The position numbers were made by a program, and so were the translations under genes. 15,331 bases of DNA from an uncultured beta proteobacterium (lineage in GTDB: Bacteria; Pseudomonadota; Gammaproteobacteria; Burkholderiales; Burkholderiaceae), in assembly GCA_903909925.1 (NCBI GenBank), contig CAIVXR010000160.1, positions 1-15,331 on the forward strand, given 5' to 3'. Under the pieces are notes generated by a model. That model was given only the letters and a program-made list of their open reading frames with translations. It was not told the DNA's origin and did not search any database. Below, piece after piece: positions 8,396-15,102 of this stretch (position 1 is its first letter; each line of letters begins with the position of its first letter).

Positions 8396-9541
8396 ATGAA
8401 AATTAGTCAGGCAACAATCTTTCCTCTATCTATACCACTCATTGAGCCGATGAAAATGGCCAAAGAGGTGATTGTCGATGCCAAAACAGTACTACTTTGT
8501 CTCACAGACGATGAGGGTCGCCAAGGTTGGGGTGAGGCATCTGTTGCACCTCTTATGACTGGCGAAACCCTTGATAGTTTATTGGCAAGCCTGAAGTATT
8601 TGGTAGAAAGAGCGCGCCTCATCGAGTGGAGCGATCCTAATCTTTTCTCTAAATCTTGTGATGCCATTTTGTATGGTAATCCATCAGCAAAATCTTGTCT
8701 TGAAATGGCATTGCTAGATTTATATACACAAAAGCGCTCCATTTCTTTATGGAAATATCTGCGCTCTTTAAATACTGGAGCTAGCCCATTAGAGCTGACT
8801 GAAATTCCCTTATTGCGAATGCTGGGTGGATCACCTGAAAAAGAAATAGCAGATGCTAAATCATTTCGAGAGGCAGGATTTAAGCATTGGAAAATTAAGA
8901 TTGGTTCTTTGCCATTAAAGGAAGATTTGCAACGTGTCGAGCTACTCTCAGATTTACTGGAAGGGGATGTTATCTCTGTCGACGCCAATGGTGCCATGTC
9001 TTTAGATGATGCGCTAAGCTTTTGTACTTCAGTGCAGGCTAGCAAATTATCGTTTGCAGAGCAGTTAATCAGTGCAGATTCTGCTTTAAATGATTTTACT
9101 TTGCTCAAAGCGCGCTCTCCAATTGCCATCGGCTTAGATGAATCCATCCATGGCTCTGCTGAGATTGTGGAGTTTATGAAGGCTGATGCTCTAAATGGCG
9201 CCAGTCTGAAACTGATTAAAACTGGGGGAGTGATGCAGGCTTGGAGCTGTGCACAAATTCTGCGAAACAATAATTTGCAACTTAACCTAGCTTGCAAGGT
9301 TGCAGAAACATCTCTATCTGGAGCTGCTACCGCTTCTATCGGCTTTGCTATCGGCGATGTGCCCTGGGGATTTAGCATGTCAAATCAATATCTACGTTTT
9401 GATATTTGTGATCAGCCATTAACAGCGCAGCATGGTCACTTGGATCTTGCTCAGCTCAATGCTACTGGAGTTGGCATTACTCCAAATATAGATCGGGTTA
9501 AAGATGCTGTGGCTCAAGGTTACTCAATTATTCAATATTAA
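8396..9541 (+). CDS. Enolase-superfamily protein, muconate-lactonising (MLE) subgroup
   Basis: A 381-residue enolase-superfamily enzyme. The capping domain is N-terminal (1-130) and the barrel runs from about 135 to 370. Active-site residues follow the MLE-subgroup spacing: Lys166-x-Lys168 (WKIKIG) as acid/base, metal ligands Asp196 (SVDANG), Glu222 (AEQ) and Asp248 (LDES), and Lys272 on the opposite strand (SLKLIKTGG). This matches the pattern in P. putida MLE (K167/K169, D198, E224, D249, K273) almost position for position, so it should be active in proton abstraction alpha to a carboxylate. The subgroup includes muconate cycloisomerase, o-succinylbenzoate synthase, dipeptide epimerase and amino acid racemases. 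No aromatic-degradation genes are nearby, so muconate is doubtful. The ATG follows an A-run without a Shine-Dalgarno. Its last 14 bases overlap the convergent dehydrogenase gene. Confidence 0.87.
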   Translation: MKISQATIFPLSIPLIEPMKMAKEVIVDAKTVLLCLTDDEGRQGWGEASVAPLMTGETLDSLLASLKYLVERARLIEWSDPNLFSKSCDAILYGNPSAKSCLEMALLDLYTQKRSISLWKYLRSLNTGASPLELTEIPLLRMLGGSPEKEIADAKSFREAGFKHWKIKIGSLPLKEDLQRVELLSDLLEGDVISVDANGAMSLDDALSFCTSVQASKLSFAEQLISADSALNDFTLLKARSPIAIGLDESIHGSAEIVEFMKADALNGASLKLIKTGGVMQAWSCAQILRNNNLQLNLACKVAETSLSGAATASIGFAIGDVPWGFSMSNQYLRFDICDQPLTAQHGHLDLAQLNATGVGITPNIDRVKDAVAQGYSIIQY

Positions 9542-10463
9542 GTACGTCAAAAGCTGCTTTTAATCTGCGGGAGTAGGAGTCAGAGACCGTTTTGATTTCT
9601 TCTGGAGTCCATTTTCTAAAACCTTCACCAGCTTTCATGCCTGTTTTGCCTTCAGCCATGAGTTGGACTACCTTTGGTGGCAGGGCAGTAATGTTGGAGA
9701 GCGAGGGATAAATTTCTTTTGCAGCATTGGCCATCCCATCCCATCCTGAAATTTCTTTTTGTGTCATGGGTCCCACTGCAGCATAGCGAAAGCCAAAGCT
9801 ATATCTCACAGCATCATCAATATCTGCTGGAGTAGCGATGCCCTCTTGCACGAGAGAGAGCGCCTCTCTCATCAAGGCATGCTGGATCCGGTTAGCTAAA
9901 AACCCAGGAATATCTTTTTTAACTAATACGGGTTTCTTATCAATATTTCTATAGAGATCGCAGGCCAATTCAGCATATTTGAGCTCCGTCTTTTGCCCCA
10001 TGACGATTTCTACTAGTGGCACTACTTCAGCTGGCATAAAGTAGTGGGCGCCCATCATGCGATTCGCAGTCTTGAGTCCCTCTGCAATTTTGCTAATTGG
10101 GAATCCAGAGCTATTACTACCAATTGGAATATCCTCTGGCACAACTTGATCTAGGTATTGAAATACCTTTTGCTTTAATTCAAGGTTTTCTGCAACCGTC
10201 TCAATAACCCAGGAGCATTGCTCCCAGTTTTGCCAATCTTCTAATGTTCCAACAAATTGCAGCTTCTTAATCTCGGAATCACTTTTAGTTGCATTGTCTT
10301 TTGACATGCCAATCTTCTTTGCAAGAGTAATGGCCTTATCTAAGCATGCATCTGCCTTCTCTTCAGACCTACCCAAAATAATGGTGGGAATGTCTTTAGC
10401 AATAAAGCCAGCCGCAATGCCAGCACCCATGATTCCAGTTCCAATGACAGCTACAGATTTCAT
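9528..10463 (-). CDS. 3-hydroxyacyl-CoA / L-gulonate 3-dehydrogenase-fold oxidoreductase
   Basis: A 311-residue NAD(P)-dependent dehydrogenase. A Rossmann domain opens with VAVIGTGIMGAG (glycines 8, 10, 13). The all-helical C-terminal domain follows from about 185. Catalytic residues of the family are all present with correct spacing: Ser119 (SNSSG), His140 (GAHYFMPAEVVPLVE), Glu152 and Asn191 (GFLANR). The acidic residue that normally ends the second strand and contacts the NAD ribose seems replaced, since the text there is IILGRSEEKA with Gly31-Arg32. That could favour NADP. Length fits both bacterial 3-hydroxybutyryl-CoA dehydrogenase (about 280-315) and lambda-crystallin-type L-gulonate 3-dehydrogenase (about 315-320). 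With sugar-acid enzymes around it and no acyl-CoA genes, a hydroxy-acid substrate is favoured, but this is inference. Confidence 0.85.
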   Translation of the reverse strand: MKSVAVIGTGIMGAGIAAGFIAKDIPTIILGRSEEKADACLDKAITLAKKIGMSKDNATKSDSEIKKLQFVGTLEDWQNWEQCSWVIETVAENLELKQKVFQYLDQVVPEDIPIGSNSSGFPISKIAEGLKTANRMMGAHYFMPAEVVPLVEIVMGQKTELKYAELACDLYRNIDKKPVLVKKDIPGFLANRIQHALMREALSLVQEGIATPADIDDAVRYSFGFRYAAVGPMTQKEISGWDGMANAAKEIYPSLSNITALPPKVVQLMAEGKTGMKAGEGFRKWTPEEIKTVSDSYSRRLKAAFDVLNIE

Positions 10464-10498
10464 CTTTTTAAACCTATGCGGTTAAGTAAATATTGAGT

Positions 10499-10516
10499 TT
10501 GATCAGTTCAGATCAA
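10499..10516. promoter_or_regulatory. Inverted repeat, candidate operator in divergent promoter region
   Basis: TTGATC, a 6-base spacer, then GATCAA: perfect 6+6 dyad symmetry in the 141-base gap between the divergent dehydrogenase and lactonase genes. It abuts the -35-like TTGAAA at 10517 of the lactonase promoter. The likely ligand is the GntR/HutC protein encoded two genes into the operon, or another local regulator. The gap also holds GTATAAC at 10578-10584, close to the GT-N-TA-N-AC style of HutC-type sites. Neither is proven. Confidence 0.4.
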
Positions 10517-10546
10517 TTGAAACCAAAGGTTATCATTATTTATGTT
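10517..10546 (+). promoter_or_regulatory. Possible sigma-70 promoter of lactonase operon
   Basis: TTGAAA (10517-10522) and TATGTT (10541-10546) separated by 18 bases: five of six and four of six matches to consensus. Transcription would start near 10553 and give a leader of about 50 bases. A competing -10 (TATAAC, 10579-10584) has no good -35 partner. AT-rich surroundings make chance matches likely. Confidence 0.35.
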
Positions 10547-10591
10547 TTAATAGTTAAATAATAAAAATTACTTATCCGTATAACTTACTCT

Positions 10592-10596
10592 AGGAG
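10592..10596 (+). promoter_or_regulatory. Ribosome binding site of SMP-30 lactonase gene
   Basis: AGGAG with an 8-base spacer to the ATG at 10605. It is the best Shine-Dalgarno in the catabolic region and favours this start over the second ATG at 10611. Confidence 0.7.
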
Positions 10597-10604
10597 CTTC
10601 ATTC

Positions 10605-11537
10605 ATGACGATGCACAACCCCTTCCAGCCTGTTGAGAAAATCAAAACAGAAGTTTTTTCAACGATGCCAGAGAAATTTAGGAAAAAATCTCGCACAGGT
10701 TGGTCTGATCCAAATCGTCAGGGCGCTGAAGTAGAGTGCTTCTTAGAGGGTCCTTCATTTGATCGCGACGGAAATTTATGGTTTGTGGACATTCCTTTTG
10801 GCCGCGTATTCCGTATCGATACGAAGGGTGAGTGGGAATTAATTACTCAATACGATGGTTGGCCAAATGGCTTGAAGTTTCATAAAGACGGACGTGCATT
10901 CATTTGCGATTACAAAGCAGGCTTGCTTGCCTTAGATCCAAAGACTGGAAAAATTGAAACCATTTTGGGTTCAATGTATAGCGAGAACTTCAAAGGTTTA
11001 AATGATTTGCACTTTGCCTCAAATGGCGACTTGTATTTCACAGACCAAGGACAAACTGGTATTGCTGATCCCACAGGGCGTGTCTTTCGATTGCGTGCCA
11101 ATGGGCAATTGGATCGCTTAGCACTCAACGTCCCAAGTCCTAACGGAATTACATTGAATACTCAAGAAAAGCATGTGTTTGTAGCTGCTACTAGATCTCA
11201 GCAAATCTGGAGACTGCCTTTAATGGCTGATGGCTCGGTATCTAAGACTGGCGTGGCAGTCCAGCTCACGGGTGGCGTTGCAGGCCCTGATGGTATTGAG
11301 ATGGATTCTGAAAATGGTCTGTTAGTTTGCCACTTAGGGATTGGTATCTGGAGATTTGATAATAATATGCTGCCAACCCACTTAATCTACTCTGAGAACC
11401 CACATCATCACCATCTTGCAAATTTGTGTTTTGGTGGTGTAGATGGTAAAGATCTGTACATTACTGAATCTTTATCTGGGGATATTCTCAAGGTGCGCGC
11501 GCCTGTTGCTGGCAAAAAAATGTTTGGGCTTTCCTAA
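10605..11537 (+). CDS. SMP-30/gluconolactonase family lactonase
   Basis: A 310-residue six-bladed beta-propeller of the SMP-30/gluconolactonase/LRE family. The expected divalent-metal and substrate residues are visible: Glu48 (FLEGPSFD), Asn133 (GLNDLHF), Asn180 (SPNGITL) and Asp229 (PDGIEMD). Their spacing closely follows human SMP30 (Glu18, Asn103, Asn154, Asp204). Family members hydrolyse sugar lactones such as glucono-, gulono- or aldaro-lactones to the open acid. No signal peptide, so it should act in the cytosol after uptake. It heads a four-gene operon with the regulator, the Ldh2-type dehydrogenase and binding protein 2, and lies across a divergent promoter region from the other dehydrogenase. 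Its stop is one base from the regulator's probable TTG start. Lactone substrate unknown. Confidence 0.88.
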   Translation: MTMHNPFQPVEKIKTEVFSTMPEKFRKKSRTGWSDPNRQGAEVECFLEGPSFDRDGNLWFVDIPFGRVFRIDTKGEWELITQYDGWPNGLKFHKDGRAFICDYKAGLLALDPKTGKIETILGSMYSENFKGLNDLHFASNGDLYFTDQGQTGIADPTGRVFRLRANGQLDRLALNVPSPNGITLNTQEKHVFVAATRSQQIWRLPLMADGSVSKTGVAVQLTGGVAGPDGIEMDSENGLLVCHLGIGIWRFDNNMLPTHLIYSENPHHHHLANLCFGGVDGKDLYITESLSGDILKVRAPVAGKKMFGLS

Positions 11538-11538
11538 A

Positions 11539-12273
11539 TTGTCAGAAAGATTGCCGTTATATAAATCTTTAGCAAATACGCTAGAGCAGCGTATTTACAA
11601 TGGCGATTGGCCGGTAGGATCTGTCTTGCCGGCCGAAATCGATTTATGTAGAGACTTTCAATCTAGTCGCCATACCTTACGCCATGCTTTACAAATTCTG
11701 GAGGCTAGTGGCCTGATTTATCGTCACCAAGGTGCACCTACGAAAGTGGTATCTAGGCAGCGTTTGCGGCGCTTTACGCAAAGCTTCAATTCACCAATCG
11801 ATATCTTGAGCTATTCGCGTGACACTTATCGTAAAAACTTAGTCGAAGAATATATTGAGCTAGACGAGCCATTAAGTTTGATTGTGAAAGCGCCTGTTGG
11901 ATCTTCTTGGCATCATATCGGAGGTCTGCGTAAGCGCCAGGAGTCTGAAGAGGTCATTGCCTGGACTGATATCTACATCTTGCCTCAATTTGCTTCTTTA
12001 ACAAAAGATCCAGAGCATACTCAAGTAATGGTTTATGAGCAGATTGAGAAAAAGTATGGAGCGAGGATTGAGAGGGCAGAAGTTGATGTCTATTCCGCCC
12101 CAGCATCAAACGAGATTGCAACAAAACTCAACATTAAACACAATCCTTCATGCTTAGTTATCATTCGGCGCTACTTTGATGATCAAGATAAGTTATTTGA
12201 AGTCACGGTGACGCATCACCCAGAAAATAAATATCTATACAGCATGGAATTTAAAGCGAGCTCTGAGGTTTAG
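11539..12273 (+). CDS. GntR-family (HutC subfamily) transcriptional regulator
   Basis: About 244 residues. The N-terminal winged helix (LPLYKSLANTLEQRIYNGDWPVGSVLP onward, with the recognition region SSRHTLRHALQILEASGLI) is typical GntR. Residues about 100-240 form a UTRA ligand-binding domain (VIAWTDIYILPQF, then VMVYEQIEKKYG and a closing CLVIIRRYFDD), placing it in the HutC subfamily. The frame is open upstream to an ATG at 11443, but that would overlap 95 bases of the lactonase gene and add about 32 residues unlike the family. I choose TTG at 11539 (protein MSERLPLYKSL...), one base after the lactonase TAA; TTG at 11551 is another option. The start is probably translationally coupled. It likely represses this operon and perhaps the divergent genes, released by a pathway metabolite. 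The family call is firm; the start is uncertain. Confidence 0.85.
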   Translation: MSERLPLYKSLANTLEQRIYNGDWPVGSVLPAEIDLCRDFQSSRHTLRHALQILEASGLIYRHQGAPTKVVSRQRLRRFTQSFNSPIDILSYSRDTYRKNLVEEYIELDEPLSLIVKAPVGSSWHHIGGLRKRQESEEVIAWTDIYILPQFASLTKDPEHTQVMVYEQIEKKYGARIERAEVDVYSAPASNEIATKLNIKHNPSCLVIIRRYFDDQDKLFEVTVTHHPENKYLYSMEFKASSEV

Positions 12274-12279
12274 GTCACG

Positions 12280-13329
12280 ATGAAATATTTAGCCATTGCT
12301 GATGCCCAAGCTTTTATATCAAAAGCACTGCAATCTCAAAAGGTTCCTGCGCCCGATGCTGACATTGTTGCAAATCTGATGGTGCAGTCTGATTTAGTTG
12401 GCGCCGATGGACATGGCATTTTTCGATTGCCTGCATATTTAAAGAGAATTCGGGCAGGTGGCGTTAATCTCAATCCTCATATTCATATTGAGCGTGAGCA
12501 GGGCGCAACGGCACTCATTAATGGCGATAACGCATTAGGCCATCTGGTGATGAATCGGGTAGTTGAGATTGCGATTGAAAAAGTAAGACAACATAGTGTC
12601 TGCTGGATTGGTAGTCACTACGGCAATCATTCAGGCGCAGCATCAGTTTATGTTCGCAAATTAGCGGAGCAAGGCTATATTGGAATATATATGGCTGTTG
12701 GTAATGCTAATCATATGGCCCCATGGGGTGGTATTGACTTATTACTCTCAACTAATCCAATTGCAATTGCTGTACCGGCAGGTGATAGCCCCATAGTTCT
12801 TTTAGATATAGCTACTACAGTAGCTGCTTATGGCAAAGTAAAAGTGGCGGCACAGAAAGGCGAATCCATACCAGATGACTGGATGATCGATCGCCAAGGC
12901 AAGCCGATTACCGATCCTAAAAGATCTGCTGAGGGCTCCTTATTGCCAATTGGAGGATACAAGGGCTATGGTTTAGCGGTCATGATTGGTTTACTGGCAG
13001 GTGCTCTCAATAATGCAGCCGTTGGCAAAGGAACGATTGATTTCAATGCACACCACGATTTGGTAACGAATACTGGCCAAGCCATAATTGCGGTTGACCC
13101 AAGTGCTTTTGGAAATCGGGAAGAGTTTGTCGATAGGGTCATTGCCTTGGTTAATGATCTCAAAAATTCAGCAACATTGCCTGGCATTCAAGAAGTTCGG
13201 GTGCCTGGTGAAGGTGCTGCTAGGATGATGGCTGAGAGAAGGCGTTTAGGTATTCCTGTAGCAACTGAACTACTAGAGGCATTAAATACTTGCGCTCAGG
13301 AGTGCGGTATCGCTCCTTTAAATATATAA
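12280..13329 (+). CDS. Ldh2-type malate/L-lactate dehydrogenase family oxidoreductase
   Basis: A 349-residue member of the COG2055 (Ldh_2) family of NAD(P)-dependent 2-hydroxyacid dehydrogenases, which use a fold distinct from ordinary lactate dehydrogenase. Motifs in order: SDLVGADGHGIFRLP (37-51, His45), a GSHYGNHSGA loop (111-120, His116), LLSTNPIAIAVP (155-166), LDIATTVAAYGKV (175-187) and the glycine-rich LPIGGYKGYGLA (222-233). Known members act on malate, ureidoglycolate, sulfolactate, 2,3-diketo-L-gulonate and cyclic imines, so the substrate is open. A sugar-acid-derived 2-hydroxy or 2-keto acid fits the neighbours. It starts 6 bases after the regulator's stop with AGGT upstream, and 19 bases separate its stop from the chosen start of binding protein 2. 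All four genes look like one operon. Cytosolic, probably a dimer by family. Confidence 0.9.
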   Translation: MKYLAIADAQAFISKALQSQKVPAPDADIVANLMVQSDLVGADGHGIFRLPAYLKRIRAGGVNLNPHIHIEREQGATALINGDNALGHLVMNRVVEIAIEKVRQHSVCWIGSHYGNHSGAASVYVRKLAEQGYIGIYMAVGNANHMAPWGGIDLLLSTNPIAIAVPAGDSPIVLLDIATTVAAYGKVKVAAQKGESIPDDWMIDRQGKPITDPKRSAEGSLLPIGGYKGYGLAVMIGLLAGALNNAAVGKGTIDFNAHHDLVTNTGQAIIAVDPSAFGNREEFVDRVIALVNDLKNSATLPGIQEVRVPGEGAARMMAERRRLGIPVATELLEALNTCAQECGIAPLNI

Positions 13330-13348
13330 AATGATTGGAAGAGACAAT

Positions 13349-14320
13349 ATGTTCAAAAAATTAATTAAAAATATTGCAATTAGTGCAGTAGCTATTTCAG
13401 CGTTGATAGTTCCAGCATTTGCTGCTTACCCTGATAAGCCTATCAAGATGATGATTGGTTATGCGCCAGGTAGCTCTACTGACATTGTTGGCCGCATGAT
13501 CGCTAATGATCTGAGCATTGCTTTAAAGCAGCCAATTATCGTTGAAAATCGTGGTGGTGCAGCCGGAAGCTTGGCCGCTGATGCTGTTGCTAAGAGTGCT
13601 CCAGATGGATACACCATTTTGTTTGCACAAAATGGCTTGGCCATTAACGTAGCTGCTAATCCAAGATTGCCGTTTAATGGGCAAAAAGATTTGTTACCAG
13701 TTGTTGGTGTTGCAGCTACTCCGCATATTTTGATTGTGAATAATAATTCTCCTGCAAAGTCTGTTGCTGACCTCATCGCAATGCTCAAAGCGGACCCCGG
13801 AAAATTGAGTTTTGGTTCCTCTGGAATCGGAAATTCAGATCATATGGCAGGTGAATTATTTTTAGCTACTACCGGTTTACAAGCGATTCATATTCCCTAT
13901 AAAGGTGGATCACCAGCAGCCACGGACTTAGTGGGTGGACAAATTGATTTTTACTTTGCCGGTATGCCAGTAGGGCTGCCTTTATATAAGGGCGATAAAG
14001 CTAGAGCATTGGCAGTCACTAGTAAAACACGCTTTAGCGGCGCTCCTGAATTGGTCACGATTCAAGAGGCGGGCGTTAAGGGTTATGAAATGTCTTTATG
14101 GCAGGGTGTATTTGTACCAGCAGGTACTTCACCAAGCATTATTAAGGAATTAAATAATTCCATCCTGAAACTCTTAGAAACACCAGAGATGAAGGAACGC
14201 TTCCAGAAGGCTGGCGTTCAAATTGCACCAATGAATACTCAGCAGTTCTCGGACTTATATTTCTCAGACATCGCTCGATGGAAAGTGGTAATAGAGAAAT
14301 CAAAGATTAAGTTAGACTAA
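13349..14320 (+). CDS. Periplasmic binding protein 2, TTT/Bug (TctC) family
   Basis: A 323-residue exported solute-binding protein. The frame is open from an ATG at 13331, but GGAAGAG at 13337-13343 lies 5 bases before the ATG at 13349, which also begins a proper signal peptide (MFKKLIKN, hydrophobic core, Ala23-Phe-Ala25 cleavage), so I start there. The mature protein opens YPDKPIKMMIGYAPGSSTD, with ligand-contacting Asp45, then ENRGGAAGSLAAD, KSAPDGYTILF, SFGSSGIGNSDHMAGELF and HIPYKGGSPAATDLVGGQ, all Bug signatures. It is clearly divergent from binding protein 1 in this window (for example GYAPGSSTD against PFAAGGPSD) and so likely binds a different or differently presented ligand. It is the last gene of the lactonase operon. 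No TctA/TctB follows; the next gene is a convergent pirin. Confidence 0.92.
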   Translation: MFKKLIKNIAISAVAISALIVPAFAAYPDKPIKMMIGYAPGSSTDIVGRMIANDLSIALKQPIIVENRGGAAGSLAADAVAKSAPDGYTILFAQNGLAINVAANPRLPFNGQKDLLPVVGVAATPHILIVNNNSPAKSVADLIAMLKADPGKLSFGSSGIGNSDHMAGELFLATTGLQAIHIPYKGGSPAATDLVGGQIDFYFAGMPVGLPLYKGDKARALAVTSKTRFSGAPELVTIQEAGVKGYEMSLWQGVFVPAGTSPSIIKELNNSILKLLETPEMKERFQKAGVQIAPMNTQQFSDLYFSDIARWKVVIEKSKIKLD

Positions 14321-14341
14321 TTTGGATTTCTTTCCAAATTA
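14318..14341. terminator. Possible bidirectional terminator hairpin
   Basis: TAATTTGGA, a 6-base loop (TTTCTT), then TCCAAATTA: a perfect 9-base-pair stem in the 22-base gap between two convergent genes, overlapping the stop of binding protein 2. The stem has only two G-C pairs and no clear U-run follows in either direction, so its strength is doubtful. Position and symmetry are the main arguments. Confidence 0.4.
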
Positions 14342-14342
14342 A

Positions 14343-15044
14343 TTAAGCGCTGAGGTCAAATACAAGGACTTCGGCGCTTTTTCCATTAGAGATGGCTAAT
14401 TGACTTTCAGCTTCAATCAGCAGAGCATCTCCGCCTGCTAGGGTCTGACTATTGATGTCTAGTGATCCTTTAATAAGGTGAACATAAGCCTTGCGTTTTG
14501 GATCAAGCTGTAATTGTGCTGACTGTTGCCCATCAAATAAACCAGCATATACCTTGGCGTCTGCAAAGATCTTTACAGATCCTTGTGCGCCATCTGGTGA
14601 GGCAACTAGGCGTAGCTTGCCTTGTTTATCAGAAAGCGGGATAGTCTTTTGCTCATAGCTTGGCTCAATCTCCAAAACATTAGGCTCAATCCAGATTTGT
14701 AACAAATGGGTTGTTTGATCTTTCTCATAGTTGAACTCGCTATGCGTGACGCCAGAGCCAGCGCTCATTCGCTGTACATCCCCTGGGGGAATACTTTTGA
14801 TATTGCCCATGCTGTCCTCATGAGCTAACTCACCAGAGAGGACATAGCTAATGATTTCCATATTGCGATGGCCATGTTTACCAAAACCCATTCCAGCCGC
14901 CACTTGATCCTCATTGATGACTCTTAAGTTCCCCCAGCCCATAAATTTAGGGTCATGATAGCCAGCAAAAGAGAAGGAATGAAAACTTTTGAGCCAGCCG
15001 TGATCAGCATAGCCTCTATCTAGAGATTTTCGTAGTTGGAGCAT
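14343..15044 (-). CDS. Pirin-family bicupin (YhhW/quercetinase-like)
   Basis: A 233-residue pirin-family protein, the size of E. coli YhhW (231). It has the start MLQLRKSLDRGYADHGWLKS, the N-terminal cupin with FGKHGHRNMEIISYVLSGELAHEDSMG, and SAGSGVTHSEFN. Metal ligands are all present: His57, His59, His101 and Glu103, the same set as YhhW. YhhW shows quercetin 2,3-dioxygenase activity in vitro, while the physiological role of bacterial pirins is not settled. The second cupin (about 130-233) lacks metal ligands, as usual. It is convergent with binding protein 2 and 58 bases downstream of psiE. The region before its ATG has no good Shine-Dalgarno. It does not look functionally tied to the catabolic genes. 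Confidence 0.92.
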   Translation of the reverse strand: MLQLRKSLDRGYADHGWLKSFHSFSFAGYHDPKFMGWGNLRVINEDQVAAGMGFGKHGHRNMEIISYVLSGELAHEDSMGNIKSIPPGDVQRMSAGSGVTHSEFNYEKDQTTHLLQIWIEPNVLEIEPSYEQKTIPLSDKQGKLRLVASPDGAQGSVKIFADAKVYAGLFDGQQSAQLQLDPKRKAYVHLIKGSLDINSQTLAGGDALLIEAESQLAISNGKSAEVLVFDLSA

Positions 15045-15102
15045 GGATTAAGAATTTTCTTGAGTTTTAGCAAACTGCCTGGAGTAGGGTTGCTTTTATA
15101 AG

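Noticed and set aside
8407..9378. Long open frame (323 codons) antisense to the enolase gene
   Set aside because: It is Ser/Lys-rich with no recognisable motif and lies wholly opposite a gene whose catalytic residues are intact. This is the usual shadow of codon bias.
11443..11538. N-terminal extension of the GntR regulator from the ATG at 11443
   Set aside because: It overlaps the lactonase gene by 95 bases, has a hydrophobic/cysteine-rich sequence unlike GntR N-termini, and lacks a ribosome site.
13331..13348. Upstream ATG for binding protein 2
   Set aside because: The GGAAGAG ribosome site lies inside this stretch and is ideally spaced for the ATG at 13349, which also starts a better signal peptide.
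15045..15102. GCTTTTATAAGC and AAGAATTTTCTT short palindromes between pirin and psiE
   Set aside because: They are too short and AT-rich to call an operator or terminator. The TATAAA has no -35 partner.
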